From: CANHCC01 sp040381555
GTDB lineage: Bacteria; Bacteroidota; Bacteroidia; J057; RFSG01
Assembly (NCBI GenBank): GCA_040381555.1
Contig: JBEIHC010000078.1
Span: 1-13,219 of the forward strand
DNA: 13,219 bases
Reading direction: 5' to 3'
Both the position numbers and the translations under genes were made by a program. Shown here piece after piece: positions 8,350 to 13,219 of the stretch (the stretch's first letter is position 1; every line of letters begins with the position of its first letter). The notes under the pieces are model-generated. The model worked only from the letters and a program-made list of their open reading frames with translations. It searched no databases and was not told where the DNA came from.

Positions 8350-8748
8350 GAATTACGGACGCAATACTTTGCAGTTCCCGCAATGCCTAGCAACCCAATT
8401 TTCTCCATATAACTGATATCTTTCTGGTAAAGGAATATGCGTCTATGAAAACGATTGAAATTGCAGGCGATTTTACTGAACTGGCATTCAGAATAATGCA
8501 ATATCTAGGAATGCTTTCATTTATCTGATCCAACCGTATCAACTTAAACTAGGACATTCGAAAGCTTTTTTCGAAAGAAAAAAGTCTAGAATATCTACGG
8601 CAGCCACCCCAAAGAATTTTCTAAAACCAAGAGGGGTGAATAGCTCATGCTCTTACAAAGCTGAAAGATGGCTGAAAGTTCAGTCAGTATAGAATTTTTC
8701 GGCTACCGGGTTTCGGAAACAAGGTTAGGAAAAATCAGACTATTTTAA
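8350..8748. other. Intergenic stretch after recQ, no convincing gene
   Basis: No conserved gene is recognisable. It contains a 27-codon open frame starting with ATG at 8445 (MKTIEIAGDF...), which has no support as a gene. It also has an imperfect hairpin, TTCGAAA (8557-8563) with TTTCGAA (8569-8575) and a 5-base loop, without a following T tract. GCTGAAAG is repeated 11 bases apart (8660-8667 and 8671-8678), the second copy leading into the small dyad CTGAA-AG-TTCAG (8672-8683). The last items lie 65-90 bases before the hicB promoter and could be control sites. No clear recQ terminator is visible. Confidence 0.5.
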
Positions 8749-8756
8749 TAAATTTG
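8749..8756 (+). promoter_or_regulatory. Bacteroidota -7 promoter box for the hicB-like gene
   Basis: TAAATTTG is a full match to TAnnTTTG, 15 bases before the ATG at 8772. The TTG inside it (8754) is in frame with the gene and could be mistaken for an alternative start. The -33 position (about 8725-8728) reads TTAG, a weak match to TTG/TTTG. Confidence 0.65.
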
Positions 8757-8771
8757 AATATAGTTAAGACC

Positions 8772-8996
8772 ATGGAGAAAATAGTTAATTTACATATAGA
8801 AAAACTGCCAGAAGGTTTTTATCTGGCTACTTCTGATACAATACAAGGTCTGATTGCACAAGGTAGAACCATTTCCGAAACGATTGAAATTGCACGGGAT
8901 GTGGCCAAGAAATTATTGGAAGCTCAGGATGGACAGTTAGAGAGTTTAGTGTCTTTCTCAGATAATTTTGACTTTCCAATTGTAATTGGGGTATGA
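8772..8996 (+). CDS. hicB: HicB-like antitoxin
   Basis: A 74-residue protein of the HicB antitoxin family: short, with a partial RNase-H-like fold. The sequence opens with a beta strand (IVNLHIEKLPEGFYLATS), then the G-L/I-xAQGRT segment, then an amphipathic helix (ETIEIARDVAKKLLEAQ). These are the usual signatures of the family, which neutralises the mRNA interferase HicA. No separate C-terminal DNA-binding domain is present, so autoregulation through this protein alone is uncertain. The ATG at 8772 is preferred over the TTG at 8754 because the latter lies in the promoter box. Its stop overlaps the ATG of the downstream hicA remnant (ATGA, 8993-8996), the layout of a translationally coupled pair. 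The antitoxin frame is intact although the toxin is not. The antitoxin-first order is the reverse of the E. coli hicAB order but is common in this family. Confidence 0.8.
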   Translation: MEKIVNLHIEKLPEGFYLATSDTIQGLIAQGRTISETIEIARDVAKKLLEAQDGQLESLVSFSDNFDFPIVIGV

Positions 8997-9233
8997 AAAA
9001 TAGGTAGGTTAAGCGGGTACAAGTACCGCTAGATTATAATCATTTTGAAGCTGTTTGGATTCGAATTCTACCGACAAGCAGCAGGAAGCCATGAGATTTG
9101 GTATAATCCTCAGAAAAAGCTTTACACTACTATACCCAATCATACGGGAGACATGCCAGAAGGAACCCTTAGAGCAATTCTTAGACAGGCAGGTATTGAA
9201 GTGGATGAGTTTATTCGTAGGAGAGGAAAGTAA
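8993..9233 (+). pseudogene. hicA: Broken HicA-like toxin (mRNA interferase)
   Basis: The C-terminal three quarters of a HicA toxin is clear in the frame 9045-9233: GFEFYRQAAGSHEIWYN, including the catalytic-type histidine of the GSH motif, then PNH...MPEGTLRAILRQAGIEVDEF. An intact gene should start at the ATG at 8993 that overlaps the hicB stop. That frame stops at TAG 9005-9007 after four codons. Past this TAG the same frame reads VQVPLDYNHF (9017-9046), which looks like a HicA N-terminus, and the match then jumps frame to LKLFGFEF from 9045. Net length is 3n+1, consistent with loss of bases at about 9044-9048. So there is one nonsense change plus one frameshift. Only a TTG at 9045 could start the remaining frame, and the product would lack most of the first helix. 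It is read here as inactivated; a truncated functional toxin is less likely. Confidence 0.65.
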
Positions 9234-9510
9234 GTTTTATTGACATTCTTTTTAGGTCGATCGTATATTTTTCGTGATGTGAGTCTTTGGCCCTGTTGGT
9301 CTTTGATTCCTAAATCCCCCTAATTTCAATTGGGCTGACAATCCAGACATTCACTTAAAATTGTTTGTTAAATAAAGCAAATTACATTCATTTTTGCTTG
9401 TTAGACTCATCAATAATCAGCATTTTTCGCTTGCACCAAGCAGAAATAAGAATACAAATCAGGTAGTTGATTCCCCGATTTGTACCGACAGTCTCATTGA
9501 ATAATATTTT
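9234..9510. other. Intergenic stretch with three consecutive stem-loops
   Basis: No gene is seen. Three hairpins follow one another: AAGCAAA (9375-9381) with TTTGCTT (9393-9399); GCTTG (9429-9433) with CAAGC (9437-9441) on a 3-base loop; and TACAAATC (9453-9460) with GATTTGTA (9477-9484) on a 16-base loop. None has the T tract of a standard terminator. They could be transcript-end structures after the hicBA remnant or part of a small RNA; nothing in the sequence decides this. Confidence 0.4.
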
Positions 9511-9605
9511 TTCACACAACAATAAGTGCGTTTTTTGTGATTATTTACACATAATTCTCACTTATTTATTTTAGGTAAACTAATTTGATGGATGATATAC
9601 TGCAA
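9511..9605 (+). repeat. Vestigial upstream copy of the first ATPase's promoter, operator and start
   Basis: This segment matches 9708-9779 at an offset of 194 bases. CACA...AATAAGTGC (9513-9529) matches CACATAATAAATGC (9710-9723). A 21-base exact match follows (9534-9554 versus 9728-9748, containing TGTGATTATTTACACA), and then the gene start (ATGGATGATATACTGCAA at 9588 versus ATGGATCGTTTGCTACAA at 9762). In this copy the -7 box TAAA of the real promoter is replaced by GTTT (9530-9533), so it is probably silent. The distance from operator to ATG is 20 bases longer than in the live copy. Arms AATAAGTG (9521-9528) and CACTTATT (9559-9566) form an inverted repeat around the operator copy. Confidence 0.6.
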
Positions 9606-9660
9606 TGAAAATTGAAATGTAGGTGGCCTATGGAAATTCTAAAGAAAAGGAAAAATTGAT
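9588..9660 (+). pseudogene. Possible dead N-terminus of a further DUF4143-type ATPase gene
   Basis: From the ATG at 9588 the frame reads M-D-D-I-L-Q-stop-K-L-K-C-R-W. The intact ATPase at 9762 begins M-D-R-L-L-Q-T-R-L-V-N-W. The similarity, together with the duplicated operator just upstream, suggests a relic of a gene start with a nonsense codon at 9606-9608. Further on (9630 onward) TGGAAATTCTAAAGAAAAGG could be a frame-shifted remnant of the WKNSKxK region seen in this family, but that is speculative. No Walker A motif is found, so nearly the whole gene is missing. Confidence 0.35.
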
Positions 9661-9723
9661 AAACTGCAAATTAAAATGTTCGTGCAGAATTTGTAAATAC
9701 CGTTAAAATCACATAATAAATGC

Positions 9724-9731
9724 TAAATTTG
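9724..9731 (+). promoter_or_regulatory. Bacteroidota -7 promoter box for the first DUF4143 ATPase
   Basis: TAAATTTG matches TAnnTTTG exactly and lies 30 bases before the ATG at 9762. Its last two bases are the first two of the TGTGA half-site at 9730, so a protein bound there would cover the transcription start and repress. No TTTG -33 element is evident at the right spacing; GTTA at 9703-9706 is the nearest. Confidence 0.65.
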
Positions 9732-9745
9732 TGATTATTTACACA
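9730..9745. promoter_or_regulatory. Operator-like dyad TGTGA-N6-ACACA
   Basis: TGTGATTATTTACACA matches nine of the ten fixed positions of the CRP-type dyad TGTGA-N6-TCACA. It lies immediately downstream of the -7 box. The same 16-mer is exactly repeated at 9536-9551 in the vestigial copy. Conservation of this element beyond the surrounding sequence supports a bound regulator. The identity of that regulator (CRP/FNR-like or island-specific) is inference. Confidence 0.45.
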
Positions 9746-9761
9746 TAAATCGCATTTATCT

Positions 9762-11081
9762 ATGGATCGTTTGCTACAAACCCGTTTAGTGAACTGGAAA
9801 AATAAGGCCGTGCGACTGCCTCTTATCATTCAAGGAGCGAGGCAGGTAGGTAAGACTTATCTGATGAAATGGCTGGGCAGGTCAAATTTTCAACAATTCG
9901 TTTACTTCAATTTTGATGAACGCCCGGAATTAAAAGAGTTTTTTAACAACAACAAAGACATCGACCGAATTGTCAATGCGTTGTCACTCATAAGTGGAGT
10001 TTCCATTCAGGAGCACACGCTGATTATATTCGATGAAATTCAAGAATGCCCGAATGCTCTAAATGCATTGAAATATTTTGCCGAGAAGCGCCCAGAACTT
10101 CCCATAATATGCGCCGGCTCTTGGTTGGGTATAGTACTCAATTCTGGGTATTCCTTTCCAGTTGGTAAAGTGGAGTTCCTAACGCTTTATCCTATGACTT
10201 TTCGAGAAGTGTTGCCGTATTGGCATCCTCAGTCAGCTGCTTTCTTGAATCAGTTGGATAGTTTGGATGAAATTCCTGAGTTGTTTTATAATGACTTGCT
10301 GGATGCGTTTAAGAAGTACCTTATTACCGGTGGATTGCCTGCGGTTGTGAATGAATTTAACAGCACGAAAACTTATGAAGGATGTGAAACCGTGCTGGAA
10401 AATCTCCTTTTGTCCTACAAGGGCGATTTTGCCAAACATCCTATTATGCAAAATGTCGCAAAGATTAGTCAGGTATTTGATTCCCTGCCCGCTCAATTAG
10501 CTCGAGAAAATAAGAAATTTGTATATCAGCTGGTACGCACCGGTGCAAGAGCAAGGGAATATGAAGATGCTGTGCAGTGGTTGGTGCAAGCTGGATTAGT
10601 ATATCAGGTTAAATGCTCTACAAAGCCAGCGATTCCTTTATCGGCTTATGATGATTTGAATGCATTCAAACTGTACGCTTTTGATGTAGGAATCATCCGG
10701 AAATTGGCGAAACTGTCCCCATTTGCTTTTGCCGAAGGGTCAAGGCTATTTACCGAATTTAAAGGGGCCCTAATTGAAAACTATGTTTTACAAAGTCTGG
10801 TCACCCAATGGAATGAGATCCCGCGTTATTGGACTTCAGAAAGTACAGCTGAAATTGATTTCCTGGTTCAACAAGAGAACTCCATTATTCCCATAGAAGT
10901 TAAAAGTGAGGAAAATATAAAAAGCAGGAGTTTGACTTTATTTCATCAGAAATACCAGCCTTCCTTACGCATTCGCTATTCATTAAAGAACCTTCACTAT
11001 CGAGATGGATTTCTGAATGTTCCTCATTTTATGGCAGATTATACGCGTGAGCTGATAACGCTGGCGTCAAAGGACCTTTAA
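9762..11081 (+). CDS. AAA-type ATPase with C-terminal DUF4143 (first paralogue)
   Basis: 439 residues. The N-terminal AAA_14 P-loop domain has Walker A GARQVGKT (25-32), Walker B LIIFDEIQ (87-94), a sensor-like AGSWLG (118-123) and the family motif FPVGKVEFLTL (132-142). A helical middle (about 175-290) includes GARAREYEDAVQWL. The C-terminal DUF4143 region has FKGALIEN with Glu 339, AEIDF with Asp 366 and IPIEVK with Glu 379 and Lys 381. That E...D...ExK arrangement resembles a PD-(D/E)xK nuclease core. The family is widespread in Bacteroidota and archaea, often in many copies, and its function is not settled; no substrate can be named. The usual sensor motif is AGSLLG; here Trp replaces Leu. 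It has its own TAnnTTTG promoter with an overlapping dyad. It is not in an operon with the second paralogue, which begins 364 bases further on behind its own promoter. Confidence 0.88.
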   Translation: MDRLLQTRLVNWKNKAVRLPLIIQGARQVGKTYLMKWLGRSNFQQFVYFNFDERPELKEFFNNNKDIDRIVNALSLISGVSIQEHTLIIFDEIQECPNALNALKYFAEKRPELPIICAGSWLGIVLNSGYSFPVGKVEFLTLYPMTFREVLPYWHPQSAAFLNQLDSLDEIPELFYNDLLDAFKKYLITGGLPAVVNEFNSTKTYEGCETVLENLLLSYKGDFAKHPIMQNVAKISQVFDSLPAQLARENKKFVYQLVRTGARAREYEDAVQWLVQAGLVYQVKCSTKPAIPLSAYDDLNAFKLYAFDVGIIRKLAKLSPFAFAEGSRLFTEFKGALIENYVLQSLVTQWNEIPRYWTSESTAEIDFLVQQENSIIPIEVKSEENIKSRSLTLFHQKYQPSLRIRYSLKNLHYRDGFLNVPHFMADYTRELITLASKDL

Positions 11082-11361
11082 TGATTTATAATTGGGTTGG
11101 TACCCGGAGTAGAAACTGTATGCACTAGAGTATTGCTTTAACTTCATACCCTTAGAAAACAAAGGGGTTAGAATGAAGTACACTCGCTCTTACTTTCCGC
11201 CCCCATCCAATCACTCCAACACCTTCTGCAAAATTTGAATCATTAATTTTTGTGATTCGGGGTCGCCTTGCGTCACCCCTCTCCCTTGAATACCTCAGAC
11301 AAGATTCATCCGCATAAATTGTGACGATGAGAGCTTATAACTCAATTAAAAAGTATCCCTG
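11082..11361. other. Intergenic stretch between the two ATPases
   Basis: No gene is convincing. It contains a long stem-loop soon after the first ATPase stop and a 27-residue minus-strand fragment that ends in TGA at 11211-11213 and begins after a stop at 11295-11297. The fragment reads RGVTQGDPESQ and then a helix-like tail, and could be a gene-end relic. TTGCGTCACCCCT at 11268-11280 resembles TGCGTCACGCCCCT at 12915-12928. Confidence 0.4.
11141..11179. terminator. Stem-loop after the first ATPase, possible weak terminator
   Basis: ACTTCAT (11141-11147) pairs perfectly with ATGAAGT (11173-11179). Inside it, ACCCTT (11148-11153) pairs with AAGGGGT (11162-11168) with one extra G, and the loop is A-rich. 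No T tract follows on either strand, so it is not a standard intrinsic terminator. It may protect the 3' end or be a repeat relic. Confidence 0.4.
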
Positions 11362-11421
11362 TAACATTTATATGTACATAAAAATGTAAATCATAACATT
11401 TATATGGACTTATTTGTAAAT
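11362..11421 (+). repeat. Tandem near-repeat overlapping the second ATPase promoter
   Basis: TAACATTTATATG begins at 11362 and again at 11394, 32 bases later. Both copies continue with an AC-containing A/T-rich spacer and end in TGTAAAT (copy 1 at 11385-11391, copy 2 at 11415-11421). Copy 1 contains the perfect palindrome TATGTACATA (11371-11380). Copy 2 runs into the -7 box at 11417. Repeats placed like this commonly bind regulators; the sequence differs from the dyad of the first paralogue. Confidence 0.5.
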
Positions 11422-11424
11422 TTG
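11417..11424 (+). promoter_or_regulatory. Bacteroidota -7 promoter box for the second DUF4143 ATPase
   Basis: TAAATTTG is a full match to TAnnTTTG, 21 bases before the ATG at 11446. It is the same octamer as before hicB (8749) and the first ATPase (9724). A TTTG -33 element is not seen at standard spacing. The box overlaps the second tandem repeat unit. Confidence 0.65.
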
Positions 11425-11445
11425 CCTTAGATAATAGAGCCATTC

Positions 11446-12750
11446 ATGATCAGAGACGCCTATCAATTTTTACTGAACTGGAAAAATCAAACGGGCAGAA
11501 AGCCTTTGATTATACAAGGGGCAAGACAGGTGGGCAAGACCTGGCTGATGAAGGAATTTGGTCGTAATGAATATCCCCAAACAGCTTATTTCAATTTTGA
11601 AAGCACGAAAGAATTGTCGGCGATTTTCAAGCAAGGATATAATACCCAGCAAATTATTGTTGCCTTGAATGTACTGGCAGGATTCAATATTCAACCCCAG
11701 GAAACGCTTATCATCTTTGATGAGATTCAGGCATGCCCTGAATCCATTACAGCGCTTAAATACTTTCAGGAGGGGCGTCCAGAATATTCCATTTTTGCAG
11801 CGGGATCTTTATTGGGGGTCGCAATACATCAGGGTGTTTCCTTTCCGGTTGGAAAGGTAGATTTTTTGACTTTACATCCGCTCAGTTTTCATGAGTTTTT
11901 GAACGCTATGGGTAAAGCTGATTTGCTTACCGTTTTGAGAAATAATGACTCTTCAATGGTCGAGATCTTTCGGACACACTATATAGAATTGTTAAAGCAA
12001 TACTATTTCTTGGGGGGAATGCCGGAGGTTGTGCAGTCATTTGTTGCTCACCAGGATTACTCCAGGGCAAGGGTCATTCAGGAAGCTATTTTGAATGCTT
12101 ATGAAAATGATTTCTCCAAGCATGCACCCATTGCATTATTGCCTCGAATAAGAATGGTATGGCAATCCATAGTAGGGCAGCTGGCCAAAGAGAATTCTAA
12201 ATTTATTTATAATGTGCTGCGGAGCGGTGCACGAGCCAAGGACTTTGAGTTGGCTATAGAATGGCTGAAGGATGCAGGACTGATTCATAAAGTCATCCGA
12301 ATAAAAAAAGTGGGATTCCCAATTAATGCCTACGCTGACTGGTCAGATTTTAAAATTTATCTGAATGATGTTGGGCTTCTTTGTACCAAAGGGGGATTGA
12401 CCCCGGAAATTCTGTTACAGGAAAACCAATTGTTTACAGAGTTTAAAGGAACAATCACGGAGCAATTTATTTTACAACAGTTGGTTACTCAATCTCATCA
12501 GGCTTTTTACTGGAGTCCGGATATGGCCCAATCGGAAGTTGATTTTGTGATTCAAAAGGATAATCTCATTATACCCATAGAAGTGAAAGCAGCGGAAAAC
12601 CTGAAGTCCCGAAGTCTGCGTGTATATTTCGATAAGTACAAGCCAGCCGTTTGCATACGAACCTCACTGTCAGGGTACCAGCAGCAGGAATGGATGCAAA
12701 ATATTCCCTTGTATGGCTTTCAACAATGGCTAAATCAGCCGGCAATGTGA
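11446..12750 (+). CDS. AAA-type ATPase with C-terminal DUF4143 (second paralogue)
   Basis: 434 residues, clearly homologous to the first paralogue along its whole length with conserved blocks. Walker A GARQVGKT is at 25-32, Walker B LIIFDEIQ at 88-95, AGSLLG at 119-124 and FPVGKVDFLTL at 133-143. GARAKDFELAIEWL lies in the middle, then LFTEFKGTITEQ with Glu 339, SEVDF with Asp 366 and IPIEVK with Glu 379 and Lys 381. Unlike the first copy it keeps the usual AGSLLG. The last 30 residues differ in sequence from the first copy. Sequence divergence shows an old duplication or separate acquisition, not a recent copy. It has its own promoter and tandem repeats. The cellular role is unknown; an ATP-driven nuclease or toxin-like function is an inference from the C-terminal ExK signature. 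Confidence 0.88.
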   Translation: MIRDAYQFLLNWKNQTGRKPLIIQGARQVGKTWLMKEFGRNEYPQTAYFNFESTKELSAIFKQGYNTQQIIVALNVLAGFNIQPQETLIIFDEIQACPESITALKYFQEGRPEYSIFAAGSLLGVAIHQGVSFPVGKVDFLTLHPLSFHEFLNAMGKADLLTVLRNNDSSMVEIFRTHYIELLKQYYFLGGMPEVVQSFVAHQDYSRARVIQEAILNAYENDFSKHAPIALLPRIRMVWQSIVGQLAKENSKFIYNVLRSGARAKDFELAIEWLKDAGLIHKVIRIKKVGFPINAYADWSDFKIYLNDVGLLCTKGGLTPEILLQENQLFTEFKGTITEQFILQQLVTQSHQAFYWSPDMAQSEVDFVIQKDNLIIPIEVKAAENLKSRSLRVYFDKYKPAVCIRTSLSGYQQQEWMQNIPLYGFQQWLNQPAM

Positions 12751-12870
12751 TTTTTTAAAATTATGTACCCTGCTTTGTACCTAAAAACATGGCTCTACGC
12801 CGTTTTTTGTGGGTAAAGATAAATTACAAACTGACTAACGGCAAGATGACTTGGCTATTTAATACAAGAC
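12751..12870. other. Intergenic stretch, possible end of a decayed insertion sequence
   Basis: No gene is visible. TGTACCC starts at 12764 and TGTACC recurs at 12776. Because IS3-family ends begin with TG, 12764 is a candidate terminus of the IS relic that follows. GCCGTT (12799-12804) and AACGGC (12837-12842) form a short inverted repeat. No terminator with a T tract follows the ATPase stop. Confidence 0.3.
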
Positions 12871-12923
12871 AGAGTGAGAGCGGAGAGTGAGAATCCGTGC
12901 GTCACGGCTTTCCGTGCGTCACG
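12871..12923. repeat. Compact repeat element interrupting the IS relic
   Basis: Two direct-repeat pairs lie side by side: AGAGTGAGA at 12871-12879 and 12884-12892, then CCGTGCGTCACG at 12895-12906 and 12912-12923. The first copy of the second pair extends to the palindrome CCGTG-CGT-CACGG (12895-12907). The element coincides with the point where the IS3 orfB reading frame loses similarity and stops, so it may have been inserted there or mark a deletion joint. Confidence 0.5.
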
Positions 12924-13069
12924 CCCCTAAGTAATACGCCTTTTATGATGATCTCGGTTTCTAGAGCATCTGCAATTACTTTATTAGCATTTTGATAGTA
13001 TGCCTGCCGGGAAACTCCAAGCCATCCACAAAGTTTGGCAAGTCCAAGGTGATGAAAACTTTCTTTCAT
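12902..13069 (-). pseudogene. IS3-family OrfB transposase, N-terminal fragment
   Basis: The ATG at 13069 (minus strand) opens a 55-codon frame starting MKESFHHLGLAKLCGWLGVS followed by RQAYYQ. The LxxLCxxxGxSRQAYY pattern is the characteristic N-terminal helix-turn-helix of IS3-group OrfB transposases. Family members have roughly 270-290 residues with a DDE catalytic core. Here the similarity ends after about 48 residues, and RGVTHGKP-stop comes from the CGTGACGCACGG repeat element. None of the catalytic residues is present, so it cannot be an active transposase. Confidence 0.75.
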
Positions 13070-13219
13070 TTCTCTGATGACTTGGAATTGAACTTTTTTT
13101 TGATGTTGATATTCAGTTCTTTCTCAGCCAATTCAATCATTGTTGCATAGGCGATAACCTTCAATTGAGCATCCTTAAGCTGCTTCTCCAAATCCTCAAT
13201 CCGATTCTTGAACTGGAGC
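13066..13219 (-). CDS. IS3-family OrfA, C-terminal end (continues beyond window)
   Basis: Fifty residues are visible before the TGA at 13066-13068 (minus strand). A coiled leucine-zipper-like stretch (RIEDLEKQLKDAQLKVIAYA) is followed by TMIELAEKELNINIKKKF, typical of the C-termini of Bacteroidota IS3-family OrfA proteins, where the zipper drives multimerisation. The KKK codons form an A8G run that can act as the -1 frameshift site. The N-terminal helix-turn-helix lies outside the window, so whether orfA is intact cannot be told. Its partner orfB is truncated. Confidence 0.7.
   Translation of the reverse strand, partial: LQFKNRIEDLEKQLKDAQLKVIAYATMIELAEKELNINIKKKFNSKSSEK

Larger units (their letters stand above)
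12902..13219 (-). mobile_element. Truncated IS3-family insertion sequence
   Basis: The minus strand carries the end of an orfA and the first part of an orfB in the -1 frame, overlapping by ATGA. This is the usual gene layout of IS3-family elements, in which a frameshift makes the OrfAB transposase. An A8G run (13101 down to 13093 on the minus strand) just before the orfA stop is a plausible slippery site. From there the -1 frame is open directly into orfB. The orfB part breaks off near 12920, so most of the catalytic DDE domain is missing. The right-hand portion of the element lies outside the window. Confidence 0.75.

Noticed and set aside
8445..8528. 27-codon open frame (MKTIEIAGDF...) after recQ
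   Set aside because: Too short, without a promoter box or similarity beyond one 17-base match to hicB; recorded as a finding, not a gene.
8557..8575. Hairpin as a recQ terminator
   Set aside because: The stem is short and AT-rich, lies more than 200 bases after the stop, and is followed by an A-rich rather than a T-rich tract.
8754..8771. Upstream TTG start for hicB
   Set aside because: It lies inside the TAAATTTG promoter box; the ATG at 8772 gives a normal HicB N-terminus.
9055..9243. Alternative 62-codon frame overlapping the hicA remnant
   Set aside because: The overlapping frame at 9045-9233 carries the HicA GSH motif and conserved C-terminus; this one shows no family features.

Overview
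The window looks like a chromosomal segment of a member of the phylum Bacteroidota. Three independent signs point there. The first gene ends in a type IX secretion (Por/T9SS) C-terminal sorting domain. Four genes are preceded by the Bacteroidota sigma-factor -7 box TAnnTTTG rather than an E. coli-type -10. Shine-Dalgarno-like sequences are absent or weak. No species can be named from the sequence alone.

Layout. (1) 1-3891, plus strand: the 3' part of a very large secreted surface protein made of two arrays of Ig/PKD-like domains (five 92-codon units, then nine 80-81-codon units) and a T9SS sorting domain. Its N-terminus lies outside the window. It is followed by a REP-like palindrome and a strong bidirectional terminator. 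(2) 4041-6091, minus strand: a two-gene operon, kdsD (arabinose-5-phosphate isomerase) then manC (mannose-1-phosphate guanylyltransferase), joined by an ATGA overlap. Together they supply KDO and GDP-mannose precursors for surface glycans. (3) 6166-8349, plus strand: recQ helicase, divergent from kdsD. (4) 8350-13219: an accessory, repeat-rich and partly decayed region. It holds a hicB-type antitoxin whose hicA partner is broken, two paralogous DUF4143-family ATPases with separate promoters and repeated operator-like sequences, a vestigial duplicate of the first ATPase's promoter and start, and the remains of an IS3-family insertion sequence.

How it fits together. The first 8.3 kb are ordinary housekeeping and envelope genes. 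The last 5 kb behave like a small genomic island built by duplication and decay. The intact members are the HicB-like antitoxin and the two AAA ATPases, each carrying a C-terminal E...D...ExK nuclease-like signature. The part most deserving of attention is the control region of the DUF4143 genes. A TGTGA-N6-ACACA dyad sits immediately downstream of the -7 box of the first ATPase and is repeated 194 bases upstream, where it leads into a dead gene start. A different tandem repeat overlaps the promoter of the second ATPase. I found no CRISPR array, tRNA or rRNA, and no clear complete novel defence system.
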